Source: Sphingomonas trueperi (GTDB taxonomy: Bacteria > Pseudomonadota > Alphaproteobacteria > Sphingomonadales > Sphingomonadaceae). From it: a stretch of DNA of 64,000 bases. How positions within the stretch are numbered: the first letter of the stretch is position 1; each line of letters begins with the position of its first letter. A model generated the notes under the pieces. It worked only from the letters and a program-made list of their open reading frames with translations, did no database searches and had not been told where the DNA came from. The DNA is taken from contig NZ_JAATJB010000014.1 in NCBI RefSeq assembly GCF_011927635.1, forward strand, positions 47,159 through 111,158. The letters run 5' to 3'. The position numbers were made by a program, and so were the translations under genes. Of this stretch, positions 32,880-42,135 are shown one piece after another.

Positions 32880-34979
32880 TTATTCGGCCGCGACTTCGAG
32901 GGACGTCGTTTGCGGAAGGGGGACGTTCATCGCCTGCGCAAACCAGGTACAGGTGCGCTCCAGCCCCTCGGCAAGCGGGACTCGCGGCTCCCATCCGAGC
33001 AGCGCACGCGCACGTGCAATGTCGGGCTTGCGCCGGCGTGGATCGTCCGTCGGGAGCGGATGATACGCAATAGCAACATTGCTGCCCGTGAACACCGCGA
33101 CCGCCTCGGCTAACGCCTCTACCGTAATTTCATGAGGATTCCCGAGGTTTATTGGCTCCATACCGGTGATATCACTATTCATTAGCAGGCGTAGGCCCCG
33201 CACCAGGTCCGAGACATAGCAGAAGCTGCGCGTCTGGCTGCCGTCGCCGTAGAGCGTCAGCGGCTTGCCGGAGAGTGCCTGTACGATCAGGTTCGACACC
33301 ACTCGACCATCGTCGAAGTGCATGTGCGGGCCATAGGTGTTGAAGATCCGCGCAACGCGGACTTCCGCGCGTCCGCTGCGGCAGAAATCATAGGTCAGCG
33401 CCTCGGCGGCGCGCTTGCCTTCGTCGTAGCAGGCGCGCGGTCCGGTGCAGCTTACCCAGCCACGATAGTCTTCGCGCTGGGGGTGCATCTCGGGATCGCC
33501 ATAGACCTCGGAGGTGGAAGTGAGCAGAAACCGGGCGCCCGCCTCCGATGCGAGTCGCAGCAGGCGATCGGTACCAACCACATTGGTAAGCATCGTATGC
33601 TCGGGATCCACCTGATACTGCGGCGGCGAGGCGGCGCAGGCGAGGTTGTAGATCTGCTTGAAGCGATGCGCGCGTTCCAGGATGGTTGCCGGCAGTTCGT
33701 CGACAATGTCGCCGCGGACGAACTCGAAGCCCGGCCGCCCCTCCAGCCCGCGCAGGTTGGACAGGTTCGAGGTCTGGAGATTGTCGAGGCAGACCACCTG
33801 CTCGCCGCGGTCGAGTAATTCGGCGCAGAGGTGCGAGCCGATGAAGCCGGCACCCCCGGCGACCAGGATCAGCGACTTCTCTGTATCGTTCGTCATCGGG
33901 GCATTCCTCTCCCGGCGCGTGCCGTGGGGTCGCGCGCTGGTTTCGTTGAGATGGGCTTCGAGTTCGGCGGCGCGGTGTGCGGCGTCATGGCCTTCGAACA
34001 GCCGCCGCCGCGCGGCGGTGCCGATCGCCTCCGCATCGCGGTGGAACGCTGCGATGGCGTCTTCGGTCGTGTCGGCGAGCAGAATCTCGTCGCCGGGGAC
34101 GAACAGGCTTTCGATGCCTTCCCAGCGGTCCGACAGGATCGGGGTGCCGCAGGCCGCCGCTTCGAACAGCCGCACCGAGGGCGACCAGCCGGCCGCGATC
34201 ATGTCGGCGCGGGTGACGTTCAGGGTCATCCGCGAGGCGGAATAGAAGCCCGGATGCTCCGCCGGGGGCAGATGCTCGATCCGCTCGACATTGGCCGGCC
34301 AGTCGATGCTGTCGGGATATTGCGGGCCCGCGACGGCGAAGCGCCTCTCCGGGCAGCGACGGGCTGGTTCGAGCAGCAGTTTCTCCAGCGTCGGCTGGCG
34401 ATCGGGGCTGTAGGTGCCGAGATAGGTGAGATGCCAGCGCTTCGGCACGTCGAGCGGGCGATAGGCGTCGGTATCCACCGAGCAGTATAGCGCGCGGGCG
34501 GCAGGGCTGCCGAACTCGCGCTCGATCCGGTCGAGCGTGGGGCCGCCGGTGAAGCTGAGATACACGTCATAGCCGGGGACCAGCGCCGGGGTGAGATACT
34601 CGAACGCGCCGCGCGCCAGCTTGGCGAGGGTGACCGGCGTGTCGATGTCGTAGAAGGCCGTGACGCCCTTCGCGGTACCTTGTACGAACTGGCCGACTTC
34701 CACGCCATCCGGCACATAGGAGCCGACGATCACCGCGTCGGCGTTGGCGATCGCCTCCCGCCAGATGTCTAGATCGGCGAGCGTACGGTAATATTCCAGC
34801 CGGCAGAAGTCCGGATCGACGAGATCGCGGTGTGCGCCGGCGTACCACGGCACCTCGCGCTCCAGGAACAGGATGTCATGTCCCCGCGCGGAGAATGCGC
34901 GAAGCAGCGCCCGGAAGGTGGTGGCATGGCCGTTGCCCCAGGAGGAGCCGAGGCTGAGGCCGAGGACGATCAGCTTCAT
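32880..34979 (-). CDS. Fusion: CgeB-like glycosyltransferase plus UDP-glucuronate decarboxylase-like SDR
   Basis: One uninterrupted 699-residue frame holding two enzymes. Residues 1-345 are a GT-B glycosyltransferase of the CgeB/DUF3880-like sort (MKLIVLGLSLGSSWGNGHAT; acceptor-side SPSVRLFEAAACGTPILSD). Residues 362-699 are an extended SDR: Rossmann GGAGFIGSH, STSEVYGDPE, catalytic YDEGKR and RIFNTYGPHMH, closest in wording to UDP-glucuronate decarboxylases that make UDP-xylose. The second part starts at an in-frame ATG (33896) with AGAGGA about seven bases upstream, exactly as a separate gene would, so either a stop codon was lost or both fused and free forms are made. It overlaps the preceding gene by four bases and ends the leftward glycan operon. 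Confidence 0.85.
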   Translation of the reverse strand: MKLIVLGLSLGSSWGNGHATTFRALLRAFSARGHDILFLEREVPWYAGAHRDLVDPDFCRLEYYRTLADLDIWREAIANADAVIVGSYVPDGVEVGQFVQGTAKGVTAFYDIDTPVTLAKLARGAFEYLTPALVPGYDVYLSFTGGPTLDRIEREFGSPAARALYCSVDTDAYRPLDVPKRWHLTYLGTYSPDRQPTLEKLLLEPARRCPERRFAVAGPQYPDSIDWPANVERIEHLPPAEHPGFYSASRMTLNVTRADMIAAGWSPSVRLFEAAACGTPILSDRWEGIESLFVPGDEILLADTTEDAIAAFHRDAEAIGTAARRRLFEGHDAAHRAAELEAHLNETSARPHGTRRERNAPMTNDTEKSLILVAGGAGFIGSHLCAELLDRGEQVVCLDNLQTSNLSNLRGLEGRPGFEFVRGDIVDELPATILERAHRFKQIYNLACAASPPQYQVDPEHTMLTNVVGTDRLLRLASEAGARFLLTSTSEVYGDPEMHPQREDYRGWVSCTGPRACYDEGKRAAEALTYDFCRSGRAEVRVARIFNTYGPHMHFDDGRVVSNLIVQALSGKPLTLYGDGSQTRSFCYVSDLVRGLRLLMNSDITGMEPINLGNPHEITVEALAEAVAVFTGSNVAIAYHPLPTDDPRRRKPDIARARALLGWEPRVPLAEGLERTCTWFAQAMNVPLPQTTSLEVAAE

Positions 34980-36064
34980 GCGGCTTTCCTTTCGCGGGGC
35001 TGGTGCGACTTGAGGATCGCATCGACCTGCGCACCCCGGAGGTCGTAGCTGTGTTCGGCGAGCACCCGGGCCTTTGCCGCCGCGCCGATCGCGCGGGCGC
35101 GCTCGGGGGTGAGCATGGCGAGATGCTCGGCCACGTCCTGGCCGTCGCGGGCGACGAGCACTTCCGTGTCGGGCTGCAGGAACAGCGCGATGCCTTCCCA
35201 GGCGTCGGTGATCAGGCAGGCAGCGGCGCCGGCGGCTTCGAACACGCGCGTGGCCGGGGAGAAGCCGATCGCCGCCATCGAATCGCGCGCAACGTTGAGC
35301 ACTGCCTGGGGCGTGCAGTTGAACGCATTATGGTCGGCGGTGCCGACATGGCCAATCGCGCGGACGTTCGCCGGTAAACCCTTGTCGTGCCAACCATTGC
35401 CGCCGAGCAGAAAGTGGCGATCGGGCGCCAGCGATGCTGCGCGGAGAAAGAACTCCTCGATCCGCGCCTCGCGATCGGGAAGTCGGTTGGCGAGCAGCCC
35501 GAGATCGGCGATGAAACGCGGATCGGCCGGGGCGGGGTGGTGCGTCTCGGGATCGAGCGCGTTGTAGACCGGGATGCATGCGCGCGCGCCCATCGTGGTA
35601 TAGGCGTCGATCACCGGCGGGCCGCCGCCATAGGTGAGCACCAGGTCGATCTCCGGCAGCATGGCACGGACGGGGTGGGCAGGATCACCGCGCATCTCGT
35701 CGAGCGTCGCGGCGGCATCGACGTCCCAGAAGATGCGGAGCGCCTCCGGGCGCGGTGCGGTGCGCATCGCCTCGATCAGCTCGCGATCGAACACGCCTAC
35801 GCCGCTTGCCTTCACCACCACATCGGCATGCCGCGCCTCGGCCAGCACGCTGCGCAGGCCCTCGTCGGTGGCGGGATAGACCACGACCTTGGCCCAGGAC
35901 GGCGGATCGATGTCGCGGTGCTGCTGGCGCTCGAAGGCGTCGGGCTCGTAGAAGGTGATGTCATAGCCGCGCGCGGCCAGCGCCTTGAGAATGCCGCGAT
36001 AATAGGTCGCGGCGCCGTTCCAGTACGAAGAGAGCAGGCTGGATCCGTAGAATGCGATCTTCAT
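34976..36064 (-). CDS. CgeB-like glycosyltransferase
   Basis: A 362-residue GT-B type protein. It starts MKIAFYGSSLLSSYWNGAAT, has DVDAAATLDEM and TYGGGPPVIDAY in the N-lobe, and FSPATRVFEAAGAAACLITD in the C-lobe, the nucleotide-sugar side in this group (spore-maturation CgeB/DUF3880 relatives). No membrane helix, so it is cytosolic. The opening and the FEAA block are shared with both flanking glycosyltransferases, pointing to tandem duplication. Start and stop overlap the neighbours by four bases (ATGA). Donor and acceptor unknown. Confidence 0.82.
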   Translation of the reverse strand: MKIAFYGSSLLSSYWNGAATYYRGILKALAARGYDITFYEPDAFERQQHRDIDPPSWAKVVVYPATDEGLRSVLAEARHADVVVKASGVGVFDRELIEAMRTAPRPEALRIFWDVDAAATLDEMRGDPAHPVRAMLPEIDLVLTYGGGPPVIDAYTTMGARACIPVYNALDPETHHPAPADPRFIADLGLLANRLPDREARIEEFFLRAASLAPDRHFLLGGNGWHDKGLPANVRAIGHVGTADHNAFNCTPQAVLNVARDSMAAIGFSPATRVFEAAGAAACLITDAWEGIALFLQPDTEVLVARDGQDVAEHLAMLTPERARAIGAAAKARVLAEHSYDLRGAQVDAILKSHQPRERKAA

Positions 36065-37173
36065 GCGGCGTCCTTGGCAAGTTGAGGGCGGGCTAGGCCG
36101 GCGACGATGGCGAGCAGTTCGTCCACCCGGTGCGCGCAGCTGTGGCGGGTCCCGATCGTCTCGATGCCGTGGGCGACCAGCGCGGCGCGGAGATCGGTGT
36201 CTTCGCGAAGCGCGATGAGGTGGCGGGTCATCTCGGCGCCGTCTCGCGCGACCAGATAGTCGGTCCCCGGCCGGAACAGGCCTTCCGCATCGTCCCAGGG
36301 AGCGGAGACGAGCGGGATGCCGCAGGCCAGCGCCTCGAACACGCGGATCGTCGGGATGCCGGGCAGGATCGTCGCATAATAGCGCCGGGGCACATGCACC
36401 GTCGCAAGATGCCGGGCGAAAATCTCCGGGGCGCGGGCATTGGGCGCCCAGCCATGATAGCGTGCGCCGTGGCGGGCGAGTATCGCCTTGGCCTCGTCCG
36501 GATAGCGAACACCGTAGATGTCGAGCGGCAGGCGGGCCGTGGCGGCGGGTTGGAACAGGAAGCGCTCCAGTTCCTCGGTCCGCTCGCCATCGCCCCAGTT
36601 TCCGATCCAGACCAGGCCATCGCGCGCGCCCTCACGCGCGGGCGGCTGGAAGCGGCGCAGATCGGCGGCTTCGTGCCATGTCCAGACGCGGTTGCCCCAG
36701 CCCCAGCCGCGATACACCTCGGCCAACGTCTCCCCGAAGGCGAGCACGCCGTCATAGTCGTTGAGGTCATAGGCCTGCATCGCCGCGGGCTCGCTGACCG
36801 CGCGGTGGTGGGTGTCGTGGAAGAGCAGGGTGAAACTGCCGCCCATCGCGCGGGCATGGCCGATCCGGGAAACCAGCTTGGGATCATTCCACTCGTGGAC
36901 AATCACCAGATCGGCGTCGCCGATCATCTCGGCAGGCGTGCACATCGGCGTGTAGCTGTGGGAATGCAGCTCCGGATAGGCGCAGTGATACGGCGCCAGA
37001 CCTTCCCGACCATGATCGGCGAGCAGGTTCGTGAGGCTCCAGGCGTCTTCGGGCTCCCAGACCTTCACGTCATGGCCGCGGGCGATCAGCTCGCTGAGTA
37101 CGCCGCGAAGGAAGTGCGCGTTGCCATGGTTCCAGCACGAGGTGAGCGAATGGGTGAAATAGACGATCTTCAT
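36061..37173 (-). CDS. CgeB-like glycosyltransferase
   Basis: A 370-residue relative of the two glycosyltransferases that follow it. It begins MKIVYFTHSLTSCWNHGNAH, has VIVHEWNDPKLV and LLFHDTHHRAVSE in the N-lobe, and GIPTIRVFEALACGIPLVSA and FRPGTDYLVARDG in the C-lobe. The ATG at 37173 overlaps the stop of the upstream gene; longer in-frame translations run into that gene's antisense of function and are rejected. Soluble, cytoplasmic. Together the three CgeB-like enzymes suggest sequential addition of similar residues. Confidence 0.82.
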   Translation of the reverse strand: MKIVYFTHSLTSCWNHGNAHFLRGVLSELIARGHDVKVWEPEDAWSLTNLLADHGREGLAPYHCAYPELHSHSYTPMCTPAEMIGDADLVIVHEWNDPKLVSRIGHARAMGGSFTLLFHDTHHRAVSEPAAMQAYDLNDYDGVLAFGETLAEVYRGWGWGNRVWTWHEAADLRRFQPPAREGARDGLVWIGNWGDGERTEELERFLFQPAATARLPLDIYGVRYPDEAKAILARHGARYHGWAPNARAPEIFARHLATVHVPRRYYATILPGIPTIRVFEALACGIPLVSAPWDDAEGLFRPGTDYLVARDGAEMTRHLIALREDTDLRAALVAHGIETIGTRHSCAHRVDELLAIVAGLARPQLAKDAA

Positions 37174-38285
37174 GCCGCGACCTTTCCGGCGGGCGCGCGC
37201 TCGGAAACGAGCTGGCGGTAGAGGGGGAGCATGGCGTCGGCCATGCGGGCAGGCGTGTAGCGGCGGGCGCGCTCGGCGGCGGCGTCGCCCAGATGGCGGC
37301 GCAGCGCGAGATCGCCGATCAACTGCTCGATGGCTGCGTGGTAGGCGGCGGGGTCGCGCGGCGGGACGAAGGTGGCGGCGCCGTCCCAGAGTTCGCGGAA
37401 TACCGGGATGTCGCCCAGCACCAGCGCGCATCCGGCGGCCGCTGCTTCCAGCACGGCAAGCCCGAAGGGCTCGAAACAGGCGGCGGAGACGAAGATCGGG
37501 CGCGCGGCGAGCCGCTTGGCGAGCGCCGCTCTGTCCAACTGGCCGAGCAGATGCAGGTTTTCCAGCTGCACCGTCTCGCCGTGCGGGCCGGTCGCGGCGC
37601 CCGCGGCATGGAAGGGGACGGAGAGCTGCCCCGCCACTGCGTCCAGCAGTTCGGCACCCTTCACCGAATCCCACAGCCGGCCGACGGTCAGCACGCAGTC
37701 CTGCGCCGGTTCGTGCTTGGGCGTCACCAAGGGTGCGCGGCCGTTGTGCACCACGGTGGGCTGCACCGGCAGGCTGTAATAGTCCCGCACGACCTGGGCA
37801 TAGCCGGCGGAGGGGGCGACCACCCGATCTGCGGCGCGCAGGCCCTGTTCGGTCAGTGCCCGGTGCCAGGCGAAGCTCGGGTCGAGCGGCACGCCGGGCC
37901 GGCCATGCTGCCACCAGGTGGAGACGCAACCATGCGTCACCGCCAACATCGGCACGCCCGGAACCGCCGACGCAGCAAGCGTGGGCATGTTGAGCTGGAC
38001 GACGTCGACGCCGTGCAGCCGGGCCAATCGGCCGATCTCGACGCCTGCTGCAAGCACGGGAGCCGGGCCATCGCTCAACCAGTCGAGCGGCAGACCCGTT
38101 TCGATGAACGTCGCTCCGGGAATAGCGTGCGCTTCCGCCCGCTGCGCGTCGCTGGGCGCCGGCCCGAGCTGGACCAGCACCGTTTTCACGCCGCGTTCGG
38201 CCAGCGCCCCGGCAAGGTCGATGCTGTACTGCCACACGCCGCCGACGGTGTCGGTGGTCAGCAGCAGTCGCAGCGGCGCGGCCAT
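37170..38285 (-). CDS. Glycosyltransferase family 4 type protein
   Basis: A 371-residue GT-B enzyme. The N-lobe has the glycine-rich TDTVGGVWQYSIDLAGALAE; the C-lobe has LTVGRLWDSVKGAELL, and FVSAACFEPFGLAVLEAAAA then GCALVLGDIPVFRELWDGAA, the E-x7-E nucleotide-sugar motif of GT4. The ATG at 38285 (MAAPLRLLLTTD) is preferred; an in-frame GTG six bases upstream is possible. Cytosolic. It is separated from the upstream epimerase gene by only two bases. Confidence 0.87.
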   Translation of the reverse strand: MAAPLRLLLTTDTVGGVWQYSIDLAGALAERGVKTVLVQLGPAPSDAQRAEAHAIPGATFIETGLPLDWLSDGPAPVLAAGVEIGRLARLHGVDVVQLNMPTLAASAVPGVPMLAVTHGCVSTWWQHGRPGVPLDPSFAWHRALTEQGLRAADRVVAPSAGYAQVVRDYYSLPVQPTVVHNGRAPLVTPKHEPAQDCVLTVGRLWDSVKGAELLDAVAGQLSVPFHAAGAATGPHGETVQLENLHLLGQLDRAALAKRLAARPIFVSAACFEPFGLAVLEAAAAGCALVLGDIPVFRELWDGAATFVPPRDPAAYHAAIEQLIGDLALRRHLGDAAAERARRYTPARMADAMLPLYRQLVSERAPAGKVAA

Positions 38286-38287
38286 GG

Positions 38288-39373
38288 TCACAGTGCAGCC
38301 GCCGCCATGCGCTCGCGCTGGGCCGGGCGGCCGATCGTCAGGCCGCGCTCTTCGCCGAGCCAGCGGGCGAGGGCGGTCACGCCGTCCTGCCATCCGGTGG
38401 GCGCGCCCAGCCCAAGGGCGGCTCGCGCCTTGCTGGTATCCGCGACGAAATAGCGCTGGTCGCCCGCGCGCCAATCGTCGAAATGCAGGTCGAGCGGGCG
38501 GCCGGTGATCGTCTCGACATGCGCCAGCAGCGTCCGCAGGCTCACCGCATTGGCGGGACCGCCGCCGAGGTTGAAGGCCTGGCCCGAGACCCGGTCGATC
38601 TGTCGCCATGCGGCGACATAGGCGTCCACGGCGTCCGACACGTCGAGAATGTCGCGCACCTGGTGGCCGTCGCCGTACAGCGTGATCGGTGCGCCTTCGA
38701 GGGCGCGGATCAGGAAATGCGCGACCCAGCCCTGGTCCTCGGTGCCCATCTGGCGCTGGCCATAGATGCAGCTCATCCGCAGCACCGCGGTCGGCAGACC
38801 GTAGCTGCGGGCGTAGTCGAGCACATATTGGTCGGCCGCACCCTTGGAACAGCCATAGGGCGTGTGGAAATCGAGCGGCCGCGCCTCGCCGATGCCGCTC
38901 TCGTGCACTTGGCGGTCGACGGGCTGGTAGCCGTTGTCCCCAAGCTCGAAGTCGAGATCCGCTAGGTCGCCATAGACCTTGTTGGTCGAGGCGAAGATCA
39001 CCGGTGGCGGAGTGTCGGCCGTGCGGGCCGCTTCGAGCAGCGCGAAGGTGGAGGCGATGTTGACCTCGAAATCGGCGGTTGGATCGGTGAGGCTGGTCGT
39101 CACCGCGACCTGCGCGGCGAAATGGAACACCGCGCGCGCCGAGCGTACCGCCTCGACGAGCTTGGTCGTCTCGCGGATGTCGGCGATTTCGGCACTGATA
39201 CGGTCGCCGTGGCGCGCCTGCAGCCAGGCAAGGTTTCGCTCGACACCGGGGCGGCGCAGTGCGTCGTAGATCAGCACCGCCTCGCCCTGGCGCGCCAGCC
39301 GGTCGGCGAGGTTCGATCCGATGAACCCGGCGCCGCCGGTGATCAGGATCGGCCGTGCGTCGCCGCCGTTCAT
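38288..39373 (-). CDS. NAD-dependent sugar epimerase (extended SDR)
   Basis: A 361-residue extended SDR. ILITGGAGFIGSNLADRLAR binds NAD; FASTNKVYGDL and HTPYGCSKGAADQYVLDYAR supply the catalytic Thr/Ser and Tyr-Lys pair; DILDVSDAVDAYVAAW is the usual substrate-domain motif. The wording is close to CDP-paratose/CDP-tyvelose 2-epimerases, but UDP-sugar 4-epimerisation is also possible. The ATG at 39373 overlaps the upstream epimerase stop by four bases. It supplies an activated sugar for the adjacent glycosyltransferases. Confidence 0.85.
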   Translation of the reverse strand: MNGGDARPILITGGAGFIGSNLADRLARQGEAVLIYDALRRPGVERNLAWLQARHGDRISAEIADIRETTKLVEAVRSARAVFHFAAQVAVTTSLTDPTADFEVNIASTFALLEAARTADTPPPVIFASTNKVYGDLADLDFELGDNGYQPVDRQVHESGIGEARPLDFHTPYGCSKGAADQYVLDYARSYGLPTAVLRMSCIYGQRQMGTEDQGWVAHFLIRALEGAPITLYGDGHQVRDILDVSDAVDAYVAAWRQIDRVSGQAFNLGGGPANAVSLRTLLAHVETITGRPLDLHFDDWRAGDQRYFVADTSKARAALGLGAPTGWQDGVTALARWLGEERGLTIGRPAQRERMAAAAL

Positions 39374-40485
39374 GCGACCAGGCCCCGCTTTTCGAGCTCG
39401 GCGCGCGCCTGGCCCACCCGGTCCTCGGCGGTCTGCTGCTGCACCCAGTCGGCGAGTTCGGCGAGGCCGGCCTCGAAATCCTGCCGCGCCTCGAAGCCGA
39501 GCTTCTCGCGCGCCAGGCTGGTGTCGCAGAAACAGTGGCGGATATCGCCGACGCGCGTCTTGCCGACGATCTCCGGCGCGGCGTCGTTGCGCCCCATCGC
39601 GCGGGCGAGCGCCTCGGCGACCTGGGTCACCGAGCGATCGTTTCCGGAGCCGATGTTGAAGGTCTGGCCGGCGGCCTGGGGCAGGGTGAGCGCGTCGGCG
39701 AAGGCGCGGGCGACGTCGCTGACATGGACGAAGTCGCGGCGCTGCTCGCCATCCTCGAAGATCATCGGGCGCTGGCCGTTGAGCAGTCGCGAGGCGAAGA
39801 TCGCCAGCACGCCGGTATAGGGGTTGGACAGCGCCTGGCCGGGGCCATAGACGTTGAACAGGCGCAGACACGCCGTCTCGATGCCATAGGGCGCCCCCAT
39901 GATGTGGGTGGTGCGCTCCTGGACATATTTGTTGAGCGCGTAGATCGAGGCGAGGCTGGGCCGCTTCCATTCGGGCGTGGCGACCGGCTCGAGCGGGCGG
40001 CCCTGTCCGTCGAGCGGATTCCACTGCTGCTGGCCGTCGCGGACGATGCCGCGCTCGGCATTCTCGACGAGGGTGCCGTCGGCATCGCGATATAGGCCTT
40101 CGCCATAGATGCTCATCGACGACGCAGTGACCACGCGGCGGACGGGGGTGTCGATCAGCCGCTCGAACAGCACCGCGGTGCCGACATCGTTGGTGGAGGT
40201 GTAGCGCTCGACTTCGTACATCGACTGGCCGACGCCGACTTCGGCGGCGAGGTGGATCACGCTGTCGACACCCTGCAGCGCGCGGGCAACAGCATCGCCA
40301 TCGCGCACGTCGGCGCGGATCAGCTCGACTTCAGAGTCCAGTGCCTCCGGGCGTTCGCGGTCGCCATGGACCTGCTCCAGCATCGAATCCAGCACGCGGA
40401 CCTGGTGCCCTCTGCGCAGCAGTTCGGCCGAAACCTGACACCCGATGAATCCCGCGCCGCCCGTTACGAGCACCTTTTCCGCCAT
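39370..40485 (-). CDS. NAD-dependent sugar epimerase/dehydratase (extended SDR), first gene of leftward operon
   Basis: A 371-residue extended SDR: VLVTGGAGFIGCQVSAELLR at the N-terminus, VTASSMSIYGEG and SIYALNKYVQERTTH (Tyr-Lys), LRLFNVYGPGQALSNPYTGV, and FVHVSDVARAFADAL. The order resembles UDP-glucose/UDP-GlcNAc 4-epimerases and dTDP-sugar enzymes; the exact substrate is not resolved. AGGAAAG stands before the ATG at 40485. It opens a six-gene operon read leftward to 32880, all junctions overlapping or within two bases except none larger, so one mRNA is expected. Confidence 0.86.
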   Translation of the reverse strand: MAEKVLVTGGAGFIGCQVSAELLRRGHQVRVLDSMLEQVHGDRERPEALDSEVELIRADVRDGDAVARALQGVDSVIHLAAEVGVGQSMYEVERYTSTNDVGTAVLFERLIDTPVRRVVTASSMSIYGEGLYRDADGTLVENAERGIVRDGQQQWNPLDGQGRPLEPVATPEWKRPSLASIYALNKYVQERTTHIMGAPYGIETACLRLFNVYGPGQALSNPYTGVLAIFASRLLNGQRPMIFEDGEQRRDFVHVSDVARAFADALTLPQAAGQTFNIGSGNDRSVTQVAEALARAMGRNDAAPEIVGKTRVGDIRHCFCDTSLAREKLGFEARQDFEAGLAELADWVQQQTAEDRVGQARAELEKRGLVA

Positions 40486-40729
40486 GTCGATGCTTTCCTG
40501 CCTTTAAACTAATCTAGGTAAGTCGTGACAGAATGATGACTTGCTAGAGAAACCATCCGCCGATGCAACAAACAGCTTCTTCTTCATCTTTGTTCCCGAT
40601 GATCGTGACGTAACAACTATATTTAACATGTTGAATATACGAAGATGATTTAGGTTAATTGGAACCATTACGATGAGGCAGTTGTTACGCTAGCATCTAA
40701 GTTGATGCTGATAGGCTGCAAACCTGCTG
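40486..40729. promoter_or_regulatory. Divergent, AT-rich control region between the two glycan operons
   Basis: These 244 bases are clearly AT-richer than the flanks and must hold both operon promoters. TTTAACATGTTGAA at 40622-40635 is a 14-base palindrome with one mismatched pair and could be a regulator site. Several T/A-rich hexamers could serve as -10 elements, but I cannot pick a firm pair. Confidence 0.45.
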
Positions 40730-41329
40730 ATGACTGCAAAGGTACATTTGATCCGGCACGGCGCACATGACGATGTTGGTCAGGTGTTGAGCGGCCGCAG
40801 CGCGCGCTCGCCGCTGTCTGCGGCCGGACATGCGCAGGCGCAGTGGCTGGCCACGCATTTCGCGCGCGAGAGTCCGATCGCCGCCATTCATTGCAGCCCC
40901 CGCGAGCGCACGCGAGCCACCGCCGAGATCATCGGCGGCCGGATCGGCGTGCGGGCACAGGTGGTGGAGGCGCTCGACGAGGTGGATTTCGGTGCCTGGA
41001 CCGGCCGCAGCTTCGACGAACTGGAGCGCGATGCCGAATGGCGCGAATGGAACCGCCAGCGCTCTGCCGTCCGCCCGCCCAACGGGGAGAAGATGGCGGA
41101 AGCGACCGAACGCGCCGTCGGTCATCTCGACGCGCTGGTAGACCGCGGCTGGAACGGGACGCTGCTCTGCGTCAGCCACTGCGACATCATTCGGGGGGTG
41201 ATCGCCCATTATCTCGGGCTGGGCCTCGATCGCCTGCTCGCCTTCGACGTGGACCCCGGCTCGGTCAGCACGCTGCTGATCGGCAATTGGGGGGCGCGTC
41301 TGCTCAAGCTCAACGGGGGACAGGAATGA
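40730..41329 (+). CDS. Histidine phosphatase family protein
   Basis: A 199-residue phosphoglycerate-mutase-like phosphatase. The catalytic RHG motif is at residues 9-11 (VHLIRHG), the acidic partner in ALDEVDFGAWTGRSF, and the second His in LLCVSHCDIIRG. Such enzymes dephosphorylate sugar phosphates or cofactors. Being first in an operon that ends with myo-inositol-1-phosphate synthase, it could act on inositol phosphate or a sugar phosphate of the glycan pathway; inference. It overlaps the methyltransferase by four bases. Confidence 0.87.
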   Translation: MTAKVHLIRHGAHDDVGQVLSGRSARSPLSAAGHAQAQWLATHFARESPIAAIHCSPRERTRATAEIIGGRIGVRAQVVEALDEVDFGAWTGRSFDELERDAEWREWNRQRSAVRPPNGEKMAEATERAVGHLDALVDRGWNGTLLCVSHCDIIRGVIAHYLGLGLDRLLAFDVDPGSVSTLLIGNWGARLLKLNGGQE

Positions 41330-42135
41330 AGAACCTTGCAGCCGCGCGGTGCACGCCGGTGGACGATCTGCGCGCGCGGATCGATGCACTGGGGCCATGG
41401 TTCCAGAACATCCGCATCCAGGGCGTCGAGACCGCGCCGGACCATTTCCTCGGCGACTATCCCGCCTTCAAGTTCGCCCGCTTCGCCGATGCGCTGCCGG
41501 AAGATCTCGAAGGGCGCTCGGTACTCGATATCGGCTGCAATGCGGGCTTCTATGCCTTCGAGATGAAGCGACGCGGCGCGGGTGAGGTACTCGGCATCGA
41601 CAGCGACGAACGCTATCTGGCGCAGGCACGGTTCGCGGCCGAGGCGCTGGGCTATGACGACGTCCGCTTCGAGAACCGCTCGGTCTACGACGTGGCCGCG
41701 CTCGGCCGGCGATTCGATATCGTCATCTTCATGGGCGTGCTCTACCATCTGCGCCACCCGCTGCTGGCGTTGGACCTGATCCGCGAGCACGTCGCGGGCG
41801 AGTTCATGCTGTTCCAGACGATGCAGCAGGGATCGGACAGCGTTGCGCAAGTGCCGGAGGATCATCCCTTCCACATGCCCGGCACCTTCGATCCACCGGG
41901 CTATTTCAATGATCCCGGTTACCCCAAGCTGCACTTCATCGAGCGCCAGTTCGCGCATGATTGGACCAACTGGTGGGCGCCGAACGCCGCGGCCAGCCAG
42001 GCGATGCTGCGCGCGGCGGGCTTCACGATCGAGGCGAACCCGGAATCCGAAGTCTATTGGTGCCGCGTCGCCGACGTGCCCTATGCGGAATACGGCCCCG
42101 CTGCAGTCTATCCGGCGAAGGGAGGTGCCGCATGA
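41326..42135 (+). CDS. SAM-dependent methyltransferase, glycan-cluster type
   Basis: A 269-residue class I methyltransferase. The SAM site is SVLDIGCNAGFYAFEMKRRG with the acidic residue in GIDSDERYLAQA; DIVIFMGVLYHLRHPLLALD is the following strand and helix. The wording matches a family I know as TIGR04290, found beside glycosyltransferases. It probably O-methylates a sugar or cyclitol, or a carrier-linked intermediate. It starts and ends in ATGA overlaps, and the ATG at 41326 follows GGACAGGA. Confidence 0.85.
   Translation: MKNLAAARCTPVDDLRARIDALGPWFQNIRIQGVETAPDHFLGDYPAFKFARFADALPEDLEGRSVLDIGCNAGFYAFEMKRRGAGEVLGIDSDERYLAQARFAAEALGYDDVRFENRSVYDVAALGRRFDIVIFMGVLYHLRHPLLALDLIREHVAGEFMLFQTMQQGSDSVAQVPEDHPFHMPGTFDPPGYFNDPGYPKLHFIERQFAHDWTNWWAPNAAASQAMLRAAGFTIEANPESEVYWCRVADVPYAEYGPAAVYPAKGGAA

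Noticed and set aside
38288..40024. Longer in-frame starts for several glycan genes (for example 40024, 38609 and 38235 on the minus strand)
   Set aside because: The extra N-termini read the neighbouring gene out of frame. Family N-termini begin at the internal ATGs with ATGA overlaps.
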